Shown: in pieces, positions 23,188 to 33,412 of the stretch
Position numbering within the stretch: position 1 is the stretch's first letter
Layout of the letters: every line of letters starts with the position of its first letter
DNA from: Ottelia alismoides
Lineage: Eukaryota > Streptophyta > Magnoliopsida > Alismatales > Hydrocharitaceae
Length of the DNA stretch: 64,000 nt
Assembly (NCBI GenBank): GCA_037367405.1
Contig: JAZKJV010009629.1
Coordinates: 872,501-936,500, forward strand
Direction: 5' to 3'
Notes under the pieces: generated by a model
What the model was told of the DNA's origin: nothing
Databases searched by the model: none
The model's input: the letters and a program-made list of their open reading frames with translations, nothing else
Made by a program: the position numbers and the translations under genes

Positions 23188-26100
23188 TAATGAATCTGTA
23201 ATTCATCACTCTAAAATTTGAAAATAGAGCTTTGTTCACGAGTAATTAGATGTATATTTCTACTTATATTGCATAATTAGCATTCATGCATGCATAACTA
23301 ATATCTGCATTTTAGCATTCATATTTGCATTAAATAAGGAGCCAAATTCACTCGTAAATATTCACCTGTATATTAACTAAAATACCTTATTTGTTTATAT
23401 TATATACTAGCTTTAAATCCAATAAAACCAACTCTATAGTGTATATATTACTAACAATAATTAAAGAAAAATATCTAAAAATTACTAACTTGTAAAATTG
23501 ACCAATAAAACCCCAATCCAAGTTTGAAACTAGGAGCCTTAAAATGTGCATGTCTCTCTCATACAGTGTTCGATTCAGGTCTACTCACTTTCAAAGTAAT
23601 ATACATTCAAAGACCTTCAAAACAAGACTAATTTCAGTAAAATCGGAGCTCGTATGCAAAACTTGGGTTTTGGGCCCCTTTTGTATATTGAACATATTGA
23701 CCGTTTTGCCCTTCATTTTATCCTTTTTTTCTTAATTATTAAAAATACGAAGAAAATAGATTATGTTGTAAATATTCTTTTTATATTTTATATACTTTAT
23801 TTTGATTTTTCTCTCTTTTAAAAATGACAAAAAAATTACAAAAGATAAAATACGGTATTTTTATCTATAAGGTACCACCCAAAAATACATTTCGTATATA
23901 TGATTTCATTTGATTTTCAGGCCTTCATGAAAGTTGTAGATCTCGTCGAGACGAGCAACTTTTGTGTTGACCATTTTTTGATTTAATCCCTTTTGTTATT
24001 TCTTTTTTATTTTCTTTACATTTAATTTTTTAATTTTCTAGGAGCGATATGTGGCAGCTCCTGGAGCCGCCACATGTCACCCCATTTATTTTCATTATTT
24101 TCTGATTTATTTTATTATTTTCAGATTTATTATTATTATCTTATTATTACTATTTTAATTATTTTTAGTTGCCTACTATATAATTTTATTAATTATTTAT
24201 TTTATCCCCCTTTTACCTCTTCTCCCCTTACTTGTCTTCCACTCCAAGCCAATAACTCACCACTTCCTCCACAATCCCTCCATCTTCTCCACCTCTTTTC
24301 TAACTCCCTCCTCCTCTTTATATTCTCATCTCCTTCACCATTTTTCTTCATCCGCCATTTTCGAGAGAAGTGAGGTCAAGCCCCTTTAACCTTCAGGTGA
24401 CAGCTGTAGGAGACGAGTCGAGCAGTGACAAGCTCAAGGCGAGATCCGCGGTTAATCTTTGCGTAGTGAGCTGCCAGCCAAGCTCACGGAGCTTCTCCGA
24501 TTTTCAATCGCCAAATTGGATCGAGGCCACAATGACGAGAGCCACACATCGCAACTCCACCTTGGGCGACCACACAGGTATATTTTCTATCTTGTCTTTT
24601 CATTTCATTTTTTATCTAACATATTTCCTTATTGTTCATCATTCAACAAATCCATCACAATCACCACACACACACTTTTCCTTCATTGCATTTTATTTAC
24701 AGTTTACATTAAAAAATACAACAAAAAAAATAAAAAAATAAAAAAAAGAGAACAGGAGGAAGCAACTACTGTCGATCCCCCTGCCTCCACGTTGTGGCCC
24801 GCCACCGCCGGCGGCCACTCCCGACACCAGCCAGGCCGCCACGCAAATCGCAAGCGACCCTCAGGCTCTGCCATCTTCTGCCAGCGGCCGACTGCAGCCT
24901 AGCCGCTCGGCCAGTGCCCGTCGCCCGTCCCGCCAACGTCGCGCTGCCCTCCACGCGTTAGGCGGCCCCGCACCTCCTTCTCCGCCCACAGCAGTTGCGC
25001 CGGCCGCTCCAGCACCGTCCTCGCGGTGGACGCCCCTCGCGCCGACCCACCTGCTCGCCGACCTTCCACCACCCCCTCGAGGGCGCTCGACGCCGTACGC
25101 CTCTTCCAGACGTGGGGCCCCTCGCCGCGGCCGTTCAGCTCACCAGCGCTGCCACCGCGCACGGCCCGCATCAGCCATGCGCTGTCTCCTCGCACTGCCC
25201 CGCGTTGGCCGCGTGTTGCCCTCGTGCGGCGGTCGCCGCCCCTCGCGATGCCCCTACCCTCTTGCGCACAACCGCCACCCACTATCCTTGTCGTGAGCCC
25301 TAGCTTGTAGGAGAGGAAAAGAAAAGGTCTAATTGTCCTTATTTTAATTTTGTGAAAATTGCAATTTTGTTTTTTTAAGTTTATTTAATTACAAATGAGT
25401 CCCTACCCACATTTCAGTTCATTCAACTTTTATTTTGTATTGCACGGACAACCCTGACTTTGATCATTAATTTGGAAGTCATTTTGCATCATTTTTTATT
25501 AGAATAAATGCACTTTGATGAACAACTAATTCTTTATCCTGTGGTTAATTATTTGCATTTTTGTGAGCATTAGATATTTTATTAAAAATCAGATATTTAA
25601 AATCAGTGATATTTTTCCCATTTATGCTCTGAAATTCGCATAGCCTTATTTATTGCTCTAAAAATTGTAGAAAAAAATATGGATGTTGCCTCTCATTGTG
25701 CTTTAATTACTGTCCATGTTTCATTGAAATTAGATTTGCATAAAATAAATTCCTTAAGTATTTAGGTAATTGATTTTTATTTAAATCCACGAAGATTATT
25801 TTTGAGAACTTTCAACTCTCATGGATTCCTTATTAAAATATCTATTCGAGATAAATAACTCTGTGTATAATTTGATTCCTTGATTAATTAGGAATTAAAT
25901 ACTCACAATCAATCTGTTTTCAGTAAAATATTCATAAAAAAATTTGTAAAGTGTCAGAAAATTCTAAAAAAATTACTGTAGCTTAATTTCATCATGTTTA
26001 TCTTCCAGTAAATTTTTCATAATTTTTGCATATCATTTGCACGAAAAATTGCATAAAAATTCAAAAAAAGTTTGTTTTTTTCATTTGTGCATTTTAAACC

Positions 26101-26513
26101 AAAAATTACAAAAAAATCTATTTTGCATTAATCATTGAATTAGGTTCATAGGAAAAATATAATTTGATCATTTTGGAATAATTTCATATTAAAATTAAAT
26201 CTGGCTAAGTTGTTGATTTTTTTAATAACCTAGTTCATTCGCATCAGTGCATCGGTATTTTTATTGCATAAAAAATTAAAAAATCCCACTAGGGAAACCA
26301 CGATCTAATCCCTCTGACTTGACCCCGAGTTGTTCCTTTGCCTCCTTGAGTTGACCCTAGGGCTTGCTCAGGCTAAACAAAAATAAAATCACGCATTAAT
26401 TCAATCGATGATTCATCAATTTATGCGGTTATTTTTGATCGATCCGGATTTATCCGACTACAATGAAATCATCAATTAGACAACATTAAAAAGGATAAAA
26501 ACCAACTTTATCA
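23188..26513 (+). repeat. Element C 5' LTR
   Basis: Begins TAATGAATCTG (the second base of the usual TG is mutated; the 3' LTR has TGATAAATCTG) and ends TTTATCA. It has an AT-rich first part, a pyrimidine-rich stretch (24230-24360), a short gene-like segment (24370-24577), a possible splice donor CACACAG/GTATATTTT at 24577/24578, a T-rich stretch with an acceptor-like TTTATTTACAG ending at 24702, a GC-rich island (24770-25310) and an AT-rich tail. The frames at 24459-24902 and 25026-25310 are in the island and have no domain. Confidence 0.88.
24770..25310. other. GC-rich island in the 5' LTR of element C
   Basis: About 540 bp of very GC-rich, CpG-rich sequence inside an LTR that is otherwise strongly AT-rich. 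Several frames on both strands are open because stop codons are rare at this composition; the encoded Pro/Arg/Ala-rich peptides look like no known family and are not conserved in frame with the partner LTR. It may derive from captured host sequence or be a leader segment of the element. Confidence 0.6.
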
Positions 26514-26515
26514 AA

Positions 26516-26533
26516 TGGTGTCGTTGCTGGGGT
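26516..26533 (+). promoter_or_regulatory. First primer-site-like sequence of element C
   Basis: TGGTGTCGTTGCTGGGG starts two bases after the LTR end TTTATCA. It is a worn version of TGGCGCCGTTGCCGGGGA, the Asp-tRNA-type primer site known from Athila/Tat elements. A second junction of the same form lies at 27493-27519. Confidence 0.65.
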
Positions 26534-27490
26534 CGACGTGTGACGCTGAGGCCTCAGGAGCGCGGGGCTGCTCGCATGTGTAGCGGAGGCTGGGCTGGAG
26601 GGCGGGTGAACTCGTGGCTGGCAGTGCTCGGTGGGCGGCGCTTAGGCGACGAGGCTGTCGCGCTGGAGGGTTGGTGCAGGCACGGCTATGGCATCCTGGG
26701 GCAGAGATCAGGTGGCGCGGTCTGACCAGGGGAAGAGCAGGGACACGCGACGCTCAGATGGCGAGGCTGCTGTGCTGGAGGAAACTAAGGCGACGCTGGA
26801 GGACTGCCAGAGGCGCTCAGTGTTGAGGGGCGGAGCGGGAACAAGCCGGTGGTGGCGCGTCTTCAAGGGTGGCGCATAGCCGCCGGTGTGCTGCTGGGCA
26901 CCGTCGTGCGACCGCGTGGCTTCTGGAGAAGGGCCAACCAAAGGGGAAGGAGGCGGGGACGACCGTCCAAGGCTGGTTGCTCTTATTTTTATTTTTTATT
27001 TTTTTATTGTTTTTTTGTAATTTTTTTAAACAGGAAATAAAATGCAATAGAGGAGTGGTGTTTGTGTGTGATGTATGGTAGTGATGAAATAAAATGAAGA
27101 TGATGAATGATGGTGGTGGTGGTAGTAAATGTGGTGATGGTGATATGAATCAACAAAAAAAAAATGTTACATAAAATAAAATGAAAAGATGAGATAGAAG
27201 ATACTTACATGTGATTCGCCGAAAGTGGAGCCGCAGTGTGCGGCTTCCGTCATCGCCTCGAGGAGATGGCGGGTGCTTCGAAGCTTGAGCAGCTTGTGTG
27301 GAAGTTGCAACAAGGAGTTGTGAGGCTCCTTGGATCTCACCACGGTCAAAGATGGCCGAGCTCGTCGTCGCTCAGATCGTCTCGTCTGTGCTGTCACCAA
27401 GAACGATACGAGGGTTGTGGCTCTCTCTCTCTCTCTCAAGATCGGTGGATGATGAATATGGAGTGGATGATGAAAAAAGGGTAGATCCGC
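26534..27490 (-). repeat. Inverted LTR-derived island within element C
   Basis: Read on the minus strand, 27480-26534 follows the block order of an Athila-like LTR: a gene-like segment (27450-27210) with GGCTCCAC and GGCGA words that match 24540-24580, a possible donor ACAT/GTAAGTATC at 27209/27208, the words TCTTTTCATTT and a T-rich stretch (27190-26990), and a GC-rich island (26980-26540). It therefore lies head-to-head with the surrounding element and sits between two copies of the LTR-end/primer-site junction. The frames at 26540-26941 are in the GC island and are not genes. Confidence 0.65.
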
Positions 27491-27492
27491 GA

Positions 27493-27519
27493 TTTATCAA
27501 ATGATGCCGTTGTCAGGGA
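27493..27519 (+). promoter_or_regulatory. Second LTR-end / primer-site junction of element C
   Basis: TTTATCA followed by AA and TGATGCCGTTGTCAGGGA. This repeats the arrangement at 26507-26533. The sequence after it (GGCAAACGACTTAGG...) aligns with the leader of element F after its primer site at 49849, so this copy leads into the normal body of the element. Confidence 0.7.
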
Positions 27520-29931
27520 GGCAAACGACTTAGGATCATTTAAGAAAATTAGATTTATGTTTTCCAGTCACTCGGGTAGTCTAATCCCCGAATCACCTTG
27601 TAATTATTCATTTTTTTTCAATTATTTTTCTATTTACTTTTTTTTCTCTCTCTCACTGATATTTTTGTATCTTTTTATGCGAGGGTCCAGGGGACTTGGA
27701 GTGGCTTTCTTGAAGTCGACGCATCTCGAAGTGCATCGGAGGCCGACGATTCATGGATCAAGTTGACTGTTGATACGCCAGAAATTTTTACGTTTTTTTT
27801 GTAAAAAAAAAGTGTCTGCATTTACAGCGGTTCCCATTTGGGATCTCGCGCGTGTAAGTCATAATAAAACGTGTCCCCGTGTGTTGCGCGGTTGCTTTAC
27901 GTAGAATAGGACATGTACTTGCAGCTCTTAGAGCTATTTTAGGAACTGTTTGTGCTCTTAAAATTCTAGGACCACACTTCGCACTTAAATGACACACTTA
28001 GACCGCATGACTTAGCCAAATTTAATTCGTTATTCACTCTCTAATAGAACTGCCTGTCTAGGAGCGACTTTTCTCAATTGCATTCCATTTAGTGTAAAAA
28101 TTTCAATTCACTATTGCATCCCGCATTGTAGAGAGCTGGAGGCACTGTACGTCTTCTTACTCAAGCATTCATCATCGTTTTCTCGATTGCATCGGCTTTT
28201 TCCGATTCTCTCTCTCTCTCTGTTTTCTAACCTAGGATAAAGGAATTGGGACTGGACGGTAGACATGATTGCTTGTGTGGATTAATATCAGTAACAACTA
28301 ATCTCTGAAATCGGGACTGCTAATTGAATTGGATCAAAAAAAATTTACTAAAATTAATCCTTGTTTGCGGGAGATTAACCCCGACCTTGTTTTCAGGCTG
28401 AGTGAGGGTACTTGAGTGTGTGTGAACACCTGAAGGCAGAGCCCAAATCTCCGCCTTCCATATCACGTTCCGACTAATCCTAGCAAATATCACAAGTTAA
28501 ACTATTCAGGTTCAGTGACTAGTACCAAGTAGCATCTGCCTGTCTCTGGTAGATAGGGGCGAAATTGCGGTACTTCGTGACAAGTTGCCAGTAACCCCTC
28601 GGGGTGAAGTTCCGGCCTTGTCAGCCTCCTCTTGCTTGCAGGTAGATAGGGGCAGGTCTTTGAATTCATCAACTTGGGATAGGAGCGAAGAAAGGAAGGA
28701 CCGTCGGTATCTTAGACGACAAGTTAAACAGGGAAGATGCATCCGGCTCTGAGCCAACTTCCCTATAGGCCGCGTAACCTTTGCTATCTTGTCTGATAAA
28801 CTCACACTTAAAATCAACCAGATCAATCGGACTTGGTTTCGAGTCCTTCACCGTGTTGAGTGTGAACTCGGGGTTTGCTCTTGTGTTCGTATTTGTCTAT
28901 GTCTGTGTGTGTTATCCTGTGTAATTACACATTTTCTACCTCGATCTACTTACATCCATCCTTCCCTCTTCAAGATGTCGGGATATTGGTCCCCATACCC
29001 TGTGACCTATGATCATTCCTTCTTGACCATATACCATTCATCTTTACCTTCCCCTTCTTCCATGTATCTCCGCCATCCATGGGAGATCCTTACACGTGGT
29101 TGGTTCCATCTCAACCCGATTTTGAAGTCAGAACTTTGACTGACTTCTCCACTTCTTCGCATTTCTCATCTACTCCATATTCTAACACCCCAGAACCACT
29201 TCCACCTTGGCTGACTGTACTTACGCTCGAGAGCTTGTAGGAATCAAAGAATCGAATGAAGAGCAAGCCACTGCTAAGACAGATGATTGGCAAAATTATA
29301 TGCTCCCATTCTCACCTCAAGTAGGGACCAGAAAATAATTTACATATACACATCCCGAATTGACCTTAGGGCATAATATGGTCGATCTAACATACCAAAT
29401 GGAGAGGTCTTCACATCATGATTTCCTAAACTTGATTGACTTTAGTGATCAAGATTCCATTAACCAGCCTTCATTCGGAGAGCCTATACATTCACAGGAG
29501 TGGACTCATGAGCTAGACTTACTAGTCCCCCGTTCATTAACTCCATCATATGAGGCTCCGACCAATATGTTCCATTTGGATGGTCCATACTCGACCCTGC
29601 ATTACATACCAGAGTCTAAGTATGTTGAGTATGAGACCCTAATATCTTAGAAGTATCCTCCAATTGAGCAGAACTCTCCCATGATTTGTCATGAGAATTT
29701 TTTGAAGGATGACATTTCTCGCCTTATTGTGAAAAATGAAACGTTAGGTAAAAAGCTGAGAGATGTCATGGAAATATTGCATTCAATTTCTGTCAGATTG
29801 CGAATGAAAGTGGAAAAGGAAATGAGTAGTTTGATGTTGAAAACATAGCGGACATTAGGAACCCACACCTCATGTACAGCTGGAGTCCATTCTATCTCCC
29901 TCTTCTACTAACCCCTTTCCTTCCAATCTAA
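27520..29931 (+). pseudogene. Leader and gag traces of element C
   Basis: From 27520 to about 28975 the sequence parallels the untranslated leader of F (49867-51250): TTTCAGGCTGAGTGAGGGTA near 28393, the GGCAGAG...CCGCCTTCCATATCACG block near 28440, and the CAGCCTCC...AGGTAGATAGGGG words near 28620-28650. A gag-like segment may begin near 28975, and a 97-codon frame is open at 29360-29650, but the usual Athila gag core is not recognisable. Stops occur in every frame. The leader probably carries packaging functions in the parent family. Confidence 0.55.
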
Positions 29932-31320
29932 AGTCTGATCATTCATCCACCCAAAATACCAAAAAAAATTGAAAAACCAAAAAATCACATAAAAATTGAA
30001 AATGAAAAAGACCTAAAAAAATTGGCTCCTACCCTAAGGGAAGCAATCGATGAAGAATTGATTTTTAATCTTCCCTTAATAAAGGTCATAGATCACTTTC
30101 TCGACCTCAAACGATTTATGAGAAGTAAATTGATTCCCAAGAGGTCGGGCAATAAGAGGACAAGGACTGAAAGACACATAGTGTCTATGGCCACCTCCTT
30201 GGTGATGGGGAGAAAGACCAAGAGCCGCAGAGTGAAGCGGTTGCCCCGATTTGAATGTGAAATCAAAGACACTATCTTTACCCATGCAAGAATCGATGAT
30301 GACTCCCCGATAAATATCCTCCCAACCTCTGTGTTTGACAAGCTCAAACTCAGGCCTATCAGAAAGTCGAGAGAGATCGTTCAGCTGGCTGATCGATCCA
30401 TCAAACGGTCGAGAGGAAACATTTCAGTCATCGTTACTTTCCAAGGTGCTCTACTCCAGGTAGACTTCACGGTTATTGACATCGAGCACCAAGGAGAGTT
30501 TACCCAGTCTCCGATTATTCTCGGGAAGCCGTTCTTAGCCTTGGCTAAGGCGACTATAGATTGCGAGACTCGGGAGATCGATTTTTCAGCACTGGGAGCG
30601 CTTCGACCACACCCACTCTTTGATACACTTTACTATAAGGTGGCCCGTACATCCGCTGACAGTCGTGACCATCGAGAGGTAGATGATTCCCACCTCTCTG
30701 CTACACCTGAGAGACCGACTATCTGGAAGACTGTTGGTTCTGAGACTCCCCACACCTCCACTTCATCAACTGCTTGCACCACCACCGTGACAGCTTCTAA
30801 GGAGGACTCATGACCAGAAGCTCTCATTGAGTCGGACACAACCTTTGTTGATTGCCTTGACCATTTTGATGATCCGACACAAGAGCCTAATAATGCCAAG
30901 CCAACTGAGATCACTAGCACCTTCCCGAGACGTGTGCTGACCCTTAAGGAATATTCTAATCTATATGGTGACTCGTCTGATGAGGAACCCATGGTCAGCA
31001 CCGCACCACATCCCAGACCTTCAAAGGAAACGACCAAGACTAAATTGACTCCATATAAAAACATGGTTGTTCCCTCTTTTAGTCGGCTATCTAGTGAGAG
31101 GAAATCGAGAAATGATTCCTCGAGGTGTTCCCCCGAACCTCTCAAGGCGCGTCGCTCTCATCTCCCTCTCAATGATTCAGGTTATAGAAAACCAACTAAG
31201 AAAGTTTCCTTCAACATACCGGAAATGGAATTTTCTGAGGAGTCCTCATCTGGTCCGGATAAGGTGATTTATATGAGTGAGCTCAGTTCGGCTGTTCTCA
31301 AGCCTTATCTAAGCAAGTAG
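29932..31320 (+). pseudogene. Protease-region reading frame of element C with one in-frame TGA
   Basis: A long frame interrupted only by TGA at 30811-30813; both parts are in the same phase. Around 30292 the aspartic protease motif is DDDSPINILP, where relatives have D-[SN]-G: the Gly of the active-site triad is Pro. Further conserved words are VQLADRSIKRSRG and PIILGKPFLALAKATIDC, the flap-to-C-terminal part of retroviral-type proteases in Athila elements. After the stop, TTFVDCLDHFDDPTQE aligns with the linker before RT in element F. Then the frame runs to a stop at 31318 and RT does not follow. A start codon is not evident; the product would be part of a polyprotein. Confidence 0.78.
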
Positions 31321-31547
31321 CCGTGTGTCGACCTACATTGGACGATCCCTTCACTGCACTACTATTCCTCTGAGGATGATTCTGACAGCAACACACTTGT
31401 ATATTACCCACCTCCTCGATCCTGCAAGAAGGTTTGTCACAAACCTTCTTGATCCATGTATATTCTCACTCCTTCTTGTATATATTTTTGCTCCCTCCCC
31501 AGTGATTCGAATCACTCGCCCTGCCTCCATATCATTTCATTTTATGT

Positions 31548-31912
31548 CTATACTTAGGGTGACCAGATCCTAAGTATAGGGGGGAGAGTGACCCGAGTCT
31601 CTTCACCATTCGTTGTATATTCTCTAGATCTCATCGGTTCTCATACTCACTCCTGTCCTATACTTAGGCTGAACAGAGCCTAAGTATAGGGGGACCGATG
31701 TCCGCTGTATATATATTCCTCCATTTCCCCTCTTAACCTCGCTCGCCCCATTTTTGATCTTCTTCTACACTTAGGCTGCCAGAGTCTAAGTATAGGGGGG
31801 CGGAGCGACTTCTATACTTTTTGTTATTTTAGTTCTCTTACGCTTAGCACGAGCTATGTCTTTTTCCTCGCTTTTCGTGCTCTGAGGACATAGCACACGC
31901 TAAGTATAGGGG
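31548..31912 (+). repeat. Series of four polypurine-like hairpins, element C
   Basis: Four inverted repeats whose right arm is always followed by a G-run. (1) CTATACTTAGG 31548-31558 with CCTAAGTATAG 31569-31579. (2) CTATACTTAGGCT 31658-31670 with AGCCTAAGTATAG 31677-31689. (3) CTACACTTAGGCT 31765-31777 with AGTCTAAGTATAG 31783-31795. (4) a long one from about 31839 to 31912 with TACGCTTAGC and GCTAAGTATAG outside and GCTATGTC/GACATAGC inside. Each right arm plus G-run resembles the true polypurine tract at 33401-33412. Confidence 0.88.
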
Positions 31913-32879
31913 GGCGTGTATATATTACATATATACTTTTACCCATAGCTCGTACTTTCGTGTATTTTTTGTATATATTATGCAATAATTATGGGTGGGT
32001 AAAAATTGAAGAAAACAAATTATACTTGTTGTATAATACATGTAAAACTTTTGTAAAAATTGAAAAAAAATTGTATATTGTATATTGTATAACACTTGTA
32101 TAATTTGTATAATACTTATAAACTCTTGTAAGTTGTTGTAACATAGGAGGTATACCAAAGTTTTGAAAAAAACAAAAAAAACAAAAACAACAAAATAGAC
32201 TTCTTATTACTCTTGCACATCATCTCTACATCCAAAAAAAGAAAAGAAAGAAAAAGAGTCTTGCATTTCATCTACATAGCATGTCATCTACATCTCATCT
32301 GCATATCTTGCATATGCAAGGTGAAAAGCTAGTGGGTTATGAACCAAGTTATGAGTAGATGTTGAGGAAGGACTTGATTTGACCTTATTCCGCCTAATTT
32401 CAGAGGAACCTTATAGGAACTGGAGTTAAGATTTCTCAGGTAAAGTGACTTAATTCTTTGAGTCCGCAAGTCTATGTTAACAAGTCATCTTAATCAGTCT
32501 AAGTAGAATATCTCGTGCACACGCATGATTCTTTTAGATAATGACCTAACTTGGACAAGCACAATGCACGTTGCTCTTCATTGATGAGGTGGTGAGGAGG
32601 TAGAATCCTTTATCTTGGAGTAGCACACGAGTGGAAACATCCGTCCTCCTCTAGGGAGGGTAGTGCATCTCAACCTAGTCTGGTTGTGTTGACATCTAAA
32701 GATGGGACGCTGTGGGTTGCAATAATGCTTCAAAAGTGGGATAGTCTACTGGCTCAAGAGGAAAAACTCCTTATGTACATGTTGCACCTTGTATATAGTT
32801 CAAAAAAAAGAAAAAAGGAAAAAAACATGCAAAAACTCCAAAAAAAAATCAGGCAGGTCCAAGTGAAAATAAAATACCT

Positions 32880-33260
32880 GTCGGAGTATGTATATTAGCA
32901 AGAAGTCTACAGCTGCATGACTTGTCTACACTTGTCAGGCATCCCAGGATAGGTAGCTACACTGGCTACCGTCCATTCTTTTCTCCACCCCCTCCCCTTG
33001 AGCTGGTCGCACTTGAACTTAGAAGGGAATACCCTTCTCCTCGCTGAAAGAGTTACTGGATCGGGTAATTAGAGTTACCTTGTTAGAGGAGGCTGTTTCT
33101 GAGCCATTTCTGATGTGGAGAGCTATATTACACTTACACAATACAAGTAAGAATTATAGTCATCAGAAATTTGCGTTTGAGGATTTATTCTGACCTGACT
33201 ATTGAGGAGTCTTGAATAGAAGACTTGTGGAACTTGAAGTCTGTTAGATCTTAAGTTCAG
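32880..33260 (+). other. Conserved 3' UTR block of element C
   Basis: Related to 59105-59480 in F and to the reverse complement of 21330-21730 in B. It shares GGATAGGTAGCTACACTGG, a TTCTTTTCTCCACCCCCTC block and GAGTTACCTTGTTAGAGG. The matching reading frame has stops here. Confidence 0.6.
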
Positions 33261-33400
33261 ATCCCAATAACGTTCCGACACACAATTAATCCAAGGGTCG
33301 AGTCAAACTCCATTTTCAACTTTAGTTCATGACCTTGGTATGGAACCCGATCTCATTTCACTCTTGTATTTCATTTTTGCTCTGGGACGAGCAAGATTTA

Positions 33401-33412
33401 AGTATAGGGGGA
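33401..33412 (+). promoter_or_regulatory. Polypurine tract of element C
   Basis: AGTATAGGGGGA directly before the 3' LTR start TGATAAATCTG. The expected primer for plus-strand synthesis. Confidence 0.85.

Larger units (their letters stand above)
31321..33400 (+). other. 3' UTR of element C
   Basis: No coding region. From about 31440 it is collinear with the 3' UTR of F from 57745. It holds a 16-bp palindrome AGTGATTCGAATCACT (31501-31516), four polypurine-like hairpins, a segment with many TATA/TGTA words (31910-32160) and the conserved block at 32880-33260. The pol genes expected between 31320 and 31440 are missing. Confidence 0.7.

Noticed and set aside
30633..31145. 170-codon open frame opposite the protease frame of element C
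   Set aside because: Shadow of the plus-strand frame, Ser/Val-rich and without any motif.
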